DNA of 17,277 nt from Bacteroidaceae bacterium (lineage in GTDB: Bacteria; Bacteroidota; Bacteroidia; Bacteroidales; Bacteroidaceae). Shown here piece by piece: positions 7,465-14,492 of this stretch. The stretch covers positions 1-17,277 of the forward strand of contig JAEDIG010000049.1 in assembly GCA_016292545.1 (NCBI GenBank), read 5' to 3'. Below the pieces are notes generated by a model. It was given only the letters and a program-made list of their open reading frames with translations, did no database searches and was not told where the DNA came from. The position numbers and the translations under genes were made by a program. Numbering within the stretch: position 1 is the first letter of the stretch; the number at the start of each line of letters is the position of its first letter.

Positions 7465-8535
7465 CTACCGCTCCTTGAAAATACTGATTTCTCCACTTCC
7501 GTAGCAGATGCGGGCAGTGGCATCGTAGATGCAGCCGAACTGACCGGGAGCAATGCCCTGGATGGGAGCATCGCTATGGATGTGGTAGCCCTCGGAATCA
7601 AGGGTGAGAGTGCCCTGCATGAAGTTGCCCACATGCCGGATTTTGAAGCATACGGGTATCTCCTGGGGATTTGTCCAGGGATTCCTGGTAATGAAGTGCA
7701 TATCGGCCAGACGGAAATCGTGGCCATACTGAAGCTGGGTGTCCCAACCGTGTGCCACAAAAATGATGTTCTTGCGGATGTTCTTCTTGACCACAAACCA
7801 GGGACCGCCACCCAGTCCCAAGCCCTTTCGCTGGCCGATGGTGTGGAACCAGAAGCCCTGATGGGTGCCCACGACCTTGCCTGTTTCTATGTCGATGACC
7901 TTGCCCTCCTTTTCGCCCAGGAACTTGCGCAGGAAGTCGTTGTAATTGATTTTTCCCAGAAAGCAAATGCCCTGGCTGTCCTTGCGCCGGGCACTGGGAA
8001 GACGGACATCCAAGGCAATACGGCGCACTTCCTCCTTCATCAGATGGCCGATGGGGAAGATGGTGTGGCTGAGCTGGCTGTAGGATAGTTGGGAAAGGAA
8101 ATCGGTCTGGTCCTTGACGGGGTCCTTGGCCGTTCCCAGCCACATCAGGCCGTCCTGCATCACATTGGTTGCATAATGCCCCGTGGCCACCTTGTCGTAG
8201 CTGTGGCCTATCTTCTGCTCAAAGGCTCCAAACTTGATGAAGCGGTTACACATCACGTCGGGATTGGGGGTGAGCCCCTTCTGCACACGTTCAATGGCAT
8301 AGCCCACCACCATGTCCCAATATTCCTTCTGAAGGTCGGTCACCTCCAGCGACAAGCCATAATGACGGGCTGTGGCCCGGGAAAGTTCAATATCCTCCTC
8401 GGCCGAGCAACTGCTGTCCTCGCCCTCCATACCTATCTTAATATAATGAAGGTCGGGCTTGTAGCCCTGTTCGCAAAGCTGGTGAACCACCACGGCGCTG
8501 TCCACACCGCCAGAGATAAGTACTGCTATATTCAT
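7465..8535 (-). CDS. mnmA: tRNA-specific 2-thiouridylase MnmA
   Basis: This 356-residue enzyme makes 2-thiouridine at wobble position 34 of tRNA for Lys, Glu and Gln, using ATP and a persulfide sulfur donor. The N-terminal PP-loop SGGVDS (residues 8-13) binds ATP. Cys96 in TPNPDVMCNRFIKFG is the expected nucleophile. ATGHYA and KDQTDFLSQL follow, and Cys191 in RKDSQGICFLG is the expected second catalytic cysteine. The central segment GTHQGFWFHTIGQRKGLG and the C-terminal beta-barrel are complete. The ATG at 8535 was chosen over a GTG at 8550 because it forms an ATGA overlap with the preceding stop, as at every junction of this operon. It is the last gene of the operon, and I see no clear terminator after it. 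Confidence 0.96.
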   Translation of the reverse strand: MNIAVLISGGVDSAVVVHQLCEQGYKPDLHYIKIGMEGEDSSCSAEEDIELSRATARHYGLSLEVTDLQKEYWDMVVGYAIERVQKGLTPNPDVMCNRFIKFGAFEQKIGHSYDKVATGHYATNVMQDGLMWLGTAKDPVKDQTDFLSQLSYSQLSHTIFPIGHLMKEEVRRIALDVRLPSARRKDSQGICFLGKINYNDFLRKFLGEKEGKVIDIETGKVVGTHQGFWFHTIGQRKGLGLGGGPWFVVKKNIRKNIIFVAHGWDTQLQYGHDFRLADMHFITRNPWTNPQEIPVCFKIRHVGNFMQGTLTLDSEGYHIHSDAPIQGIAPGQFGCIYDATARICYGSGEISIFKER

Positions 8536-9131
8536 TTCTTGAAACACCACGTTTTCTGTCCGTCGAATGTGCGGACGGTTAGACTGATTGAATCACCTTC
8601 CTGAATGCCAGGAATACTGTCGACCGGCAGGCTGGCATACACCTCCTGTGTATAGGAAAGAGGGTCGGAATGCTGGTTGTGATGAAGGCTGAGAAACGCC
8701 TTGCCAGGACGGATGCTGTCTATCAGGAAACCAAAATACATCTTTCCTCCCTGTGTCTTGGGCGTGAGATGGAGATTGATGTAGCGGGAAGCCCTCCATG
8801 CACTCAATATGCCCGTAGGATGGGTTTGTGCGCAGCCGGTGGAATCGCGCAGTATGTAGGCCGGAGTCAGCTGATAGAGCATGGCCATGCCATTGCCCAT
8901 GTCGGTGTAATCAGCCAGGACGCGATAGGCTACAGAAGGTTTGTATCCCGCCACGGGATTGGTGAGCTGATAGGTCTTCTCGCTGTCGGTGTGCAACTGA
9001 TAGAGCGTGCCGTCCTCATCGGTGAGGATGTCGGCCATCTCGGAAATGAGGCTGGGGAAAACATCCTCATCGTTGCTGCATGCGGTGACAAACAGCAGGA
9101 GCACCAGGGGAAAAGCAAGCACCTTTTTCAT
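8532..9131 (-). CDS. NigD-like lipoprotein
   Basis: The protein has 199 residues with a lipoprotein signal (MKKVLAFPLVLLLFVTAC, Cys18). The first half (DEDGTLYQLHTDSEKTYQ, then VAYRVLADYTD) and second half (ASRYINLHLTP, KAFLSLHHNQHSDPLSY, ending VRTFDGQKTWCFKK) follow the two-domain layout of NigD-like proteins of Bacteroidetes. The family's role is unclear; NigD takes its name from a bacteriocin-associated locus. Its ATG overlaps the TGA of the ligase-acyltransferase gene (9131-9128), and its own TGA overlaps the mnmA start. An AGGAAG ribosome site lies within the upstream gene. No bacteriocin genes are visible here. The assignment is moderately sure. Confidence 0.75.
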   Translation of the reverse strand: MKKVLAFPLVLLLFVTACSNDEDVFPSLISEMADILTDEDGTLYQLHTDSEKTYQLTNPVAGYKPSVAYRVLADYTDMGNGMAMLYQLTPAYILRDSTGCAQTHPTGILSAWRASRYINLHLTPKTQGGKMYFGFLIDSIRPGKAFLSLHHNQHSDPLSYTQEVYASLPVDSIPGIQEGDSISLTVRTFDGQKTWCFKK

Positions 9132-11347
9132 GACTGCATGGCTTCTTCCTGGTTGATGACTGGATTGGCATACATCGTGAGAAGCTTCTCGCGCAAGAAA
9201 GCCTCATCCTTGTGGGGAAGGTCTATCATGGCAATGCGCTGGCTGAAATATTCCTCCACACGCTTGCGGTCGGCTTCCGTATACATATCGGCATGGGCGG
9301 CATTGCCGGCCAGCATGTCGGCAGCCACATAATTGATGGGGAAAAGCATGTAGCCCCGATGGATGATGCGGTCCATGCGGGAAGCCAGTTCCGCATAGAA
9401 CTCGCCCTTGGGCAAACCGGCCAGTTCGCCGATCCATTCATTGATGCAAGGAGCGGCATGATAGTGTATGTCGCCCTTAAATCCCAGAATGCCCGTCTTC
9501 ATGTTGTCGAGGTCGTCCTGCTTGCTCTTCTTGAAGCCCGGATTGTCGCGTTTCTGCTGGAACTCTTTTGCCTTCAGGTAGTCGCAGGGATCATATTCAT
9601 AGCTGATGGTGAGCGGCACGATATGCAGCTGGCGGATGCGGTCTACAACCGAGCCCTCGCCCCCCAGGGTCATCATCTTGAGCAGGCTCTCCTGTGTGCG
9701 GTCGTTGCTGTCCTTTGCCCGGCCCTCACGCTGGGCAATCCAGATATTCTCCTTCTTCTCGTTGATGGCATAATGCATATACTGGCTCATGAGCTTGCTG
9801 CTGCGCAACAGTTCACGGGGACTGAGGCCACGCTTCACAGTGAAGGCCTTGTTCATTTTCACCAAGGTGCGTATCCACGGATAGATGAGCAGGTTGTCGC
9901 CAATGGCGATTTCACATGTGGTGGGGAACTTGTGTTTGTGGAGCATCACGTCAAGGATGGCACTGTCCAGCACAATGTCGCGATGGTTGCTCACAAACGT
10001 ATAGCGCTCCGTCCCCGGCTCCACCCCATCATAGCTGAAGGACACCCTGCGCGCGCAGCGATGAAGCACATACCTGACAATAGGTTTCATGAAACGAAGC
10101 TGGAAGTCGAGCGTACTGTGAACGCCCGTGAAAGCCGCACGGATCAAGAAGTTGCGTACCGGCACGGGAAGCCAAGGAAGGAAGCCCTTCAGCAGTCGGG
10201 AGAACTGCCTGTCGGAAAGCAGGCTTTCCAGCGCAGGCTTTATCTCGTCATCGTTGTAAGGGCGGATTTCTGCATAAGGGTCGGTATCAGCCGGCGAGGC
10301 CTTCTCCACCGACGGCGTTTCGGGAGAGGAAGATGGTTCACTGCCACCAACAGCAGCGGCCTTCTCGGCATACACATCCTCGATAATCTCTTCCATCACG
10401 TCAGATATATTCAAGCCTGCGGCCCTCACCTGCTGGGGGATGAAGCTGGTGGCCGTCATGCCCGGTGTTGTGTTCACTTCCAGCATCTTGATGTGGTCGC
10501 CGGCCGTTATGATATAGTCAATGCGTATGATGCCACGGCAACCCAGTATCTCATAGATGGAACGCGTGAGCTTCTGCACACGTTCCGTCACCCGCTGTGA
10601 GAGGCGCGCAGGCGTAATCTCGCTCACCTGCCCGTTGTACTTGGCGTCATAGTCGAAAAATTCATTCTGGGGCACAACCTCGGTGATAGGCAGCACCGTG
10701 GTGCCCTTGGATGTGCGGTAACAGCCACACGAAATCTCCGTTCCGTCCATAAAGGCTTCCACCATCACGTCCTCCCCCTCCTTCATGGCCAGGTCGATGG
10801 CCGGACGGAGCTGGTCGGCGGTCTTCACCTTCGACGTTCCGAAACTGCTTCCGCCACTGGCCGGCTTCACGAAACATGGAAGGCCTATGCGGGAAATGAT
10901 GTCTTCGTCCGACACATCGTTGCCATGTCCCCTGCGCACAAGCAGGCTGTCGGCCACGCTCACGCCCAGCGAACGCATGTAGTTGTTGAAGACGAACTTG
11001 TCGTAGGTCATTGCCTCGATGAGCACATTGGAAGTGGTATATGGCATGCCTATAAGCTCCAGATAGCCCTGCAGGATGCCGTTTTCTCCGGGCACGCCAT
11101 GTATGGTGATGTAGCACAGATGGGGACGTATGCGCACGCCCTCCACCTCGAAACTGAAGTCATTGCGGTCCACCACCGCAAAACCGCCGGAGGGCAACAA
11201 CGCCCGCCAATGGCCCGCATGGATTTCCACCTTGTACACAGTATATTTCTCCTTGTCAAGAAACGACTCGATGCCAGCAGCACTGCGCATGCTCACATCA
11301 TGTTCCGACGTGTCGCCACCACAGATGATGGCTATTATCTTCTTCAT
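9128..11347 (-). CDS. ddl: D-alanine-D-alanine ligase fused to a glycerophosphate-type acyltransferase
   Basis: One uninterrupted 739-residue frame. Residues 1-325 are a D-Ala-D-Ala ligase, which makes the dipeptide for peptidoglycan precursors. Its motifs are EHDVS (15-19), GENGILQG (87-94), KPASGGSSFG (161-170), YDAKY (233-237) and LEVNTTPGMT (289-298). A low-complexity Ser/Pro/Glu/Ala linker (about 328-356) leads to DPYAEIRPYND. An acyltransferase of the PlsB/PlsC superfamily follows: SNHRDIVLD (453-461), a block with NKAFTVKRG (499-507), QREGRAKD (539-546) and HIVPLTISYEYDP (575-587). The first block has H-x5-D spacing rather than the usual H-x4-D. The ATG at 11347 was chosen because GGAGG lies 8 bases upstream and it overlaps the preceding stop. 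Other Bacteroidetes are expected to carry the two activities as separate genes, from memory. Confidence 0.92.
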   Translation of the reverse strand: MKKIIAIICGGDTSEHDVSMRSAAGIESFLDKEKYTVYKVEIHAGHWRALLPSGGFAVVDRNDFSFEVEGVRIRPHLCYITIHGVPGENGILQGYLELIGMPYTTSNVLIEAMTYDKFVFNNYMRSLGVSVADSLLVRRGHGNDVSDEDIISRIGLPCFVKPASGGSSFGTSKVKTADQLRPAIDLAMKEGEDVMVEAFMDGTEISCGCYRTSKGTTVLPITEVVPQNEFFDYDAKYNGQVSEITPARLSQRVTERVQKLTRSIYEILGCRGIIRIDYIITAGDHIKMLEVNTTPGMTATSFIPQQVRAAGLNISDVMEEIIEDVYAEKAAAVGGSEPSSSPETPSVEKASPADTDPYAEIRPYNDDEIKPALESLLSDRQFSRLLKGFLPWLPVPVRNFLIRAAFTGVHSTLDFQLRFMKPIVRYVLHRCARRVSFSYDGVEPGTERYTFVSNHRDIVLDSAILDVMLHKHKFPTTCEIAIGDNLLIYPWIRTLVKMNKAFTVKRGLSPRELLRSSKLMSQYMHYAINEKKENIWIAQREGRAKDSNDRTQESLLKMMTLGGEGSVVDRIRQLHIVPLTISYEYDPCDYLKAKEFQQKRDNPGFKKSKQDDLDNMKTGILGFKGDIHYHAAPCINEWIGELAGLPKGEFYAELASRMDRIIHRGYMLFPINYVAADMLAGNAAHADMYTEADRKRVEEYFSQRIAMIDLPHKDEAFLREKLLTMYANPVINQEEAMQS

Positions 11348-12405
11348 TGTATCTTCCTCCATTTATCTAGTAATCTGGAAATATCTTCTGGAATCTCACT
11401 GTTGAAATACATTTCCTCTCCGCTCGTGGGATGGACAAAGCCAAGCGTGCGTGCATGGAGCACCTGCCGGGGACACAGTTCAAAACAGTTGTGGATGAAC
11501 TGCCGATAGCTGGAACTCAGGTTGCCGCGCAGTATCTCGTTGCCCCCATAGCGTTCATCGTTGAACAGCGTGTGTCCGATGCTTTTCATGTGGACACGTA
11601 TCTGATGTGTGCGTCCCGTTTCCAGACGACACTCCACCCATGTCACCGGCCCGAATCGTTCCACCACATGGTAATGAGTGACGGCGGGTTTCCCTATCTC
11701 GCTGTCGGGCGGAAAGATAGCCATCTGCAGACGGTCCTTCGGGTTGCGGCCTATATTACCTTCTATGCGGCCATCGTCCTGATCGAAGGGTCCCCACACG
11801 AGTGCGTTGTAGAGGCGCTTCGTGGACTTCACGAAGAACTGGTGGCAAAGCGATGTCTTCGCTTCAGGAGTCTTGGCCACCACCAGCAGCCCGCTGGTGT
11901 CCTTGTCGATACGATGCACGAGCCCCACCGTAGGGTCGTTGGGGTCGAAGAGCGGATTGTCCTTCAGGTGCCAGGCAATGGCGTTGACAAGCGTACCGCT
12001 GTAGTTGCCACAGCCAGGATGCACCACCATGCCCGCAGGCTTGTTGATGACCATCAGGGCATCGTCCTCATACACGATTTCCAGCGGGATGTCCTCGGGC
12101 ACAATCTCCCAATCACGCTTGGGGCGGTCGAGCACCAGAGTGACCACATCGTTCGGCTTCACCTTGTAGTTGCTTTTCACAGGTTTTCCGCCCACACGTA
12201 TGCACCCTGCCTCGGCCGCCTTTTGTATGCGGTTGCGGCTGGTGTCGCCCAGATGGACCATCAGGAACTTGTCCACCCGCATCGTGTTCTGCCCCTTGTC
12301 GGCCACGATGCGCCAGTGTTCATGTTCCTCGGCCGGCGAGCCGGCCTCGGCATAAAGGTCCTCTTCCTGCTCAATGTCTATCTCATAGGGGATTCTGTTC
12401 ATCAT
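11344..12405 (-). CDS. rluD: RluA/RluD-family 23S rRNA pseudouridine synthase
   Basis: This 353-residue protein isomerises uridine to pseudouridine in large-subunit rRNA. An S4-like RNA-binding domain lies at about 42-90 (MRVDKFLMVHLGDTSRNRI and GCIRVGGKPVKSNYKV). The catalytic domain has INKPAGMVVHPG (120-131) and GLVHRIDKDTSGLLVVAKT, with Asp167 the catalytic residue. ETGRTHQIRVHMKSIGH near 260-280 is also typical. The acidic N-terminal 40 residues are a small extension. It is RluD-like because of the S4 domain and length, but the exact uridine targets cannot be read from sequence. Start and stop both overlap neighbouring genes by ATGA; a second ATG immediately follows the first. Confidence 0.93.
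   Translation of the reverse strand: MMNRIPYEIDIEQEEDLYAEAGSPAEEHEHWRIVADKGQNTMRVDKFLMVHLGDTSRNRIQKAAEAGCIRVGGKPVKSNYKVKPNDVVTLVLDRPKRDWEIVPEDIPLEIVYEDDALMVINKPAGMVVHPGCGNYSGTLVNAIAWHLKDNPLFDPNDPTVGLVHRIDKDTSGLLVVAKTPEAKTSLCHQFFVKSTKRLYNALVWGPFDQDDGRIEGNIGRNPKDRLQMAIFPPDSEIGKPAVTHYHVVERFGPVTWVECRLETGRTHQIRVHMKSIGHTLFNDERYGGNEILRGNLSSSYRQFIHNCFELCPRQVLHARTLGFVHPTSGEEMYFNSEIPEDISRLLDKWRKIQ
11356..11360 (-). promoter_or_regulatory. Strong Shine-Dalgarno for the ligase-acyltransferase gene
   Basis: GGAGG on the minus strand, 8 bases before the ATG at 11347 and inside the 3' end of the rluD-type gene. It is unusually strong for this genome type and decides between the ATG at 11347 and the one at 11362. 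Confidence 0.75.
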
Positions 12406-13040
12406 TCGTCAAGCTGATTGAAGTCCTCCTCGTTCACCACATCCGCCCAGGTGCTGTCTTCATCGCCCATGTCCTCGTCATCGCCCATGGAAGTGTTGCC
12501 CACCACCAGCACCAGCGGTGCATCAAGCGGCACACGCTCACCCGCAAGCACATTGCGCCCGCGGCATTTCACACCCAGCACCCAGTCCTTGTCGCCTGGT
12601 ACATATTCCGTGGGACCCAGTTTGAAGCCCTGTGCCTTGAGTTTGGCTTCCGCTTCGCGCAGAGAACAGTTGTCGGCAATGTCGGGCACCACAAGTGTTG
12701 GTGTGCGGTTGGTGTTGACAGTGAGACTGATTTCACGTCCCGACTTCACCTCACGCCCGCTCACAGGCAGTTGTTCCAGGATGGTTCCTGCCGGCAGGTT
12801 CTTGTTGTAGGACGAGTCGGTGACAACAGCCACCAGCCCCACCCTGTCCAATGCGTATGCAGCATCCTCATAGAGCATGCCTTTGATATTAGGCACCAGC
12901 ACCTTCTCACCATGATGGGTGTACTGCTCCAAAAAGAACCACAATCCTGCCACAATCGCCACCAGCACCAAAGCCATGGCGAGCAGATTGCCCCAGATGA
13001 CAGGGCCGAATAACTTCCGAAAGAACTCTTTTAGCGACAT
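12402..13040 (-). CDS. Membrane-anchored PASTA-domain protein
   Basis: The protein has 212 residues. A short basic N-terminus is followed by one membrane segment (about 14-37), so the rest faces the periplasm. Two PASTA repeats follow: VLVPNIKGMLYEDAAYAL to SLTVNT (about 47-110), and LVVPDIADNCSLREAEAKL to LVLVVGN (about 116-182). The C-terminus from 185 is strongly acidic. PASTA domains are known from peptidoglycan-sensing kinases and penicillin-binding proteins. This protein has neither a kinase nor a transpeptidase domain. As the first gene of an operon encoding D-Ala-D-Ala ligase, it may link cell-wall state to the envelope, which is inference. Its stop overlaps the next start. Confidence 0.9.
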   Translation of the reverse strand: MSLKEFFRKLFGPVIWGNLLAMALVLVAIVAGLWFFLEQYTHHGEKVLVPNIKGMLYEDAAYALDRVGLVAVVTDSSYNKNLPAGTILEQLPVSGREVKSGREISLTVNTNRTPTLVVPDIADNCSLREAEAKLKAQGFKLGPTEYVPGDKDWVLGVKCRGRNVLAGERVPLDAPLVLVVGNTSMGDDEDMGDEDSTWADVVNEEDFNQLDE

Positions 13041-13080
13041 TATTTATATTAATTAATGAATATGGTATGCTTAGCGGCTT

Positions 13081-13088
13081 CAAAGTTA
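13081..13088 (-). promoter_or_regulatory. -7 element of the PASTA-rluD-ddl-nigD-mnmA operon
   Basis: The minus strand reads TAACTTTG, 40 bases before the PASTA start. It begins directly after the T-rich tail of the rpmH terminator. No TTTG box is present at the usual 19-21 base spacing, because that position lies inside the terminator hairpin. Confidence 0.6.
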
Positions 13089-13091
13089 GCA

Positions 13092-13133
13092 CAAAAAAAA
13101 CAAAAAGAAGTAAAGTCACCCTTACTTCTTTTG
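13092..13133 (-). terminator. Intrinsic terminator of rpmH
   Basis: The stem at 13103-13113 pairs perfectly with 13122-13132 (11 bp) around an 8-base loop. Allowing bulged A residues, it extends outward into A- and T-rich tracts on both sides. On the minus strand it is followed by T-rich sequence. It starts 22 bases after the rpmH stop. Confidence 0.85.
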
Positions 13134-13154
13134 TTTTTTGTGGCATTTTCTTGA

Positions 13155-13310
13155 TTATTTGCCATGTCTTTCGTCAGAAACGGTCAGTTTCTTGCGGCCT
13201 TTGGCACGACGGGAAGCCAATACACGACGGCCATTGGCTGTGGCCATTCTCTGACGGAAACCGTGCTTGTTGTTGCGACGGCGGTTGTGGGGCTGAAATG
13301 TTCTTTTCAT
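13155..13310 (-). CDS. rpmH: 50S ribosomal protein bL34
   Basis: A 51-codon gene. The minus-strand translation starts MKRTFQPHNRRRNNKHGF and continues RQRMATANGRRVLASRR, ending RHGK. This is the standard bL34 pattern, very rich in Arg and Lys, and slightly longer than the usual 44-46 residues because of a C-terminal extension after AKGRKKLTVS. bL34 is a structural component of the large ribosomal subunit that contacts 23S rRNA. It has its own full promoter (13355-13386) and terminator. It is transcribed divergently from efp, so two translation genes share one intergenic region. Confidence 0.97.
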   Translation of the reverse strand: MKRTFQPHNRRRNNKHGFRQRMATANGRRVLASRRAKGRKKLTVSDERHGK

Positions 13311-13354
13311 ATCTTTTTTGCGTTATTTGTTGTTCACTTTTGCATTTCGGAGTG

Positions 13355-13386
13355 CAAAATTAGACACTTTTTTTCAATCTTGCAAA
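13355..13386 (-). promoter_or_regulatory. Promoter of rpmH
   Basis: On the minus strand, TTTG (13386-13383) and TAATTTTG (13362-13355) are exactly 20 bases apart, a perfect Bacteroidetes consensus. The start codon is 44 bases downstream. Confidence 0.85.
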
Positions 13387-13436
13387 TGTTAAGTCATTTT
13401 TACGCCAAACTTTATGGTTTTTCACTAAAAATGAGC

Positions 13437-13444
13437 TATCTTTG
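13437..13444 (+). promoter_or_regulatory. -7 element of efp
   Basis: TATCTTTG, an exact TAnnTTTG match 52 bases before the efp start. At the usual -33 position there is only TATG (13413-13416), a partial match. Confidence 0.6.
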
Positions 13445-13496
13445 CAGCGCGAAACAAACAATTGACAACAATAAGGTTAAAATTCAAGTAAGTTTT

Positions 13497-14060
13497 ATGA
13501 TCAATTCACAAGACATCAAGAAAGGAACTTGCATCCGTATGGATGGCAAACTGTATTTCTGCATCGACTTCCTGCACCGCAAGCCCGGAAAGGGAAACAC
13601 CATCATGAGCGTAACCCTGAAGGATGTGGTCAGCGGCAATGTGCTGGAGCGTCGCTTCAACATCGGCGAGAAGCTGGAAGACGTGCGCGTAGAGCGTCGT
13701 CCCTACCAGTATCTCTATAAGGACGGTGAGGACCTCATCTTCATGAACAACGAGACCTACGAGCAGATTTCCATCCCCGGTGACCAGGTGAACGGCCTTG
13801 CCTTCATGAAGGAGAGTCAGATGGTGGAAGTGGTTACTGATGCCAGCACCGAGACTGTCCTCTATGCAGAAGTGCCCGCCAAGGTGCATCTGCAGGTAGT
13901 GTGGACCGAGCCCGGCCTGAAGGGCGACACCGCCACCAACACTCTGAAGCCCGCCAAGGTGGAGACAGGTGCAGAGGTGCGCGTGCCCCTGTTCATCAAC
14001 GAGGGCGAGACCATCGAAGTGGACACCCGCGACGGTTCATATCTCGGCCGTGTGAAATAA
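13497..14060 (+). CDS. efp: Translation elongation factor P
   Basis: A complete 187-residue EF-P, which relieves ribosome stalling at consecutive prolines by binding between the P and E sites. The N-terminal KOW-like domain carries the loop HRKPGKGNT, with Lys32 aligned to the residue modified in E. coli EF-P. It is followed by LYNDGE-like LYKDGEDLIFMNNETYEQ. The C-terminal OB domain has TEPGLKGDTATN and ends DTRDGSYLGRVK, both hallmark EF-P strings. The ATG at 13497 was chosen because it gives the usual N-terminus and lies downstream of the -7 element; longer in-frame starts would run through the rpmH gene. No EF-P-modifying gene is adjacent. A strong terminator follows. Confidence 0.97.
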   Translation: MINSQDIKKGTCIRMDGKLYFCIDFLHRKPGKGNTIMSVTLKDVVSGNVLERRFNIGEKLEDVRVERRPYQYLYKDGEDLIFMNNETYEQISIPGDQVNGLAFMKESQMVEVVTDASTETVLYAEVPAKVHLQVVWTEPGLKGDTATNTLKPAKVETGAEVRVPLFINEGETIEVDTRDGSYLGRVK

Positions 14061-14087
14061 GCGATTCCTTTGCAGCAGAATTTAAGG

Positions 14088-14126
14088 AAAGAGGTTTCTC
14101 CCCCCTTCGGGAGAGGCCTCTTTTTT
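14088..14126 (+). terminator. Intrinsic terminator of efp
   Basis: A 15-bp stem (14088-14102 with 14109-14123, two G-T pairs) has a 6-base loop and ends in six T residues (14121-14126). It starts 27 bases after the efp stop. Confidence 0.9.
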
Positions 14127-14150
14127 CTGTCAGTCCGGCCGGACAATCCA

Positions 14151-14206
14151 CAGATGCCAGACAGATTTCAAACAGAATAATCCGTATCACATCCGTCTGA
14201 CATCTG
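14151..14206. repeat. Imperfect inverted repeat, 16-bp arms
   Basis: CAGATGCCAGACAGAT (14151-14166) pairs with ATCCGTCTGACATCTG (14191-14206) at 14 of 16 positions, with a 24-base spacer. There is no T-tract after either arm, so it is not an obvious terminator. Confidence 0.7.
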
Positions 14207-14302
14207 CGACTGCAATCTGTTAGAATTGTAAGAAGGAACGCGCGCGCACACGTGATCGAAAGCTGAAGCTCAGAATCCCAGTTCCATGACCGAAACGAAT
14301 CA

Positions 14303-14320
14303 GGAACCTGTCCCCTGACC
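14303..14320 (+). repeat. REP-like motif, copy 1
   Basis: GGAACCTGTCCCCTGACC matches 16174-16191 at 17 of 18 bases in the same orientation. The two copies flank the alpha/beta hydrolase gene. The motif is similar to short dispersed repeats seen between bacterial genes, from memory. Confidence 0.55.
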
Positions 14321-14492
14321 CTCTAGATAGGCGATGTCTCGGAAACGCCCAGCCTCAATGGCATACAACGGACAGGCTTACAAAACACTTGCGTGCCGTC
14401 ACGCCTTGGCGGAGAGGCTTATCCTCACTTCTTATTGCCACGCTTCCTCTTCGCCATCATTTGGTGTCGTGTAGGGGAAAACGCGAAAACGT

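Larger units (their letters stand above)
14127..14492. other. Non-coding stretch with inverted repeat and REP-like motif
   Basis: I see no supportable gene in these 366 bases. They hold an imperfect 16-bp inverted repeat (14151-14166 with 14191-14206) and a motif GGAACCTGTCCCCTGACC (14303-14320) that recurs near 16174. No T-tailed terminator for the hydrolase gene, which ends at 14493, was found. An 11-codon basic open frame at 14425-14460 (minus) is too short to support. Confidence 0.6.

Noticed and set aside
8536..8550. GTG at 8550 as the mnmA start
   Set aside because: The ATG at 8535 gives the normal MnmA N-terminus and the ATGA overlap seen at all other junctions of the operon.
9212..10600. 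462-codon plus-strand open frame opposite the ligase-acyltransferase gene
   Set aside because: The opposite strand carries the complete motif sets of two enzymes. The plus-strand protein has no signal, domain or ribosome site.
11431..12417. 328-codon plus-strand open frame opposite the rluD-type gene
   Set aside because: It is the shadow of a gene with S4 and HRID motifs and has no recognisable content.
14425..14460. 11-codon basic peptide MMAKRKRGNKK on the minus strand
   Set aside because: Too short, with no promoter or ribosome site of its own; chance is sufficient to explain it.
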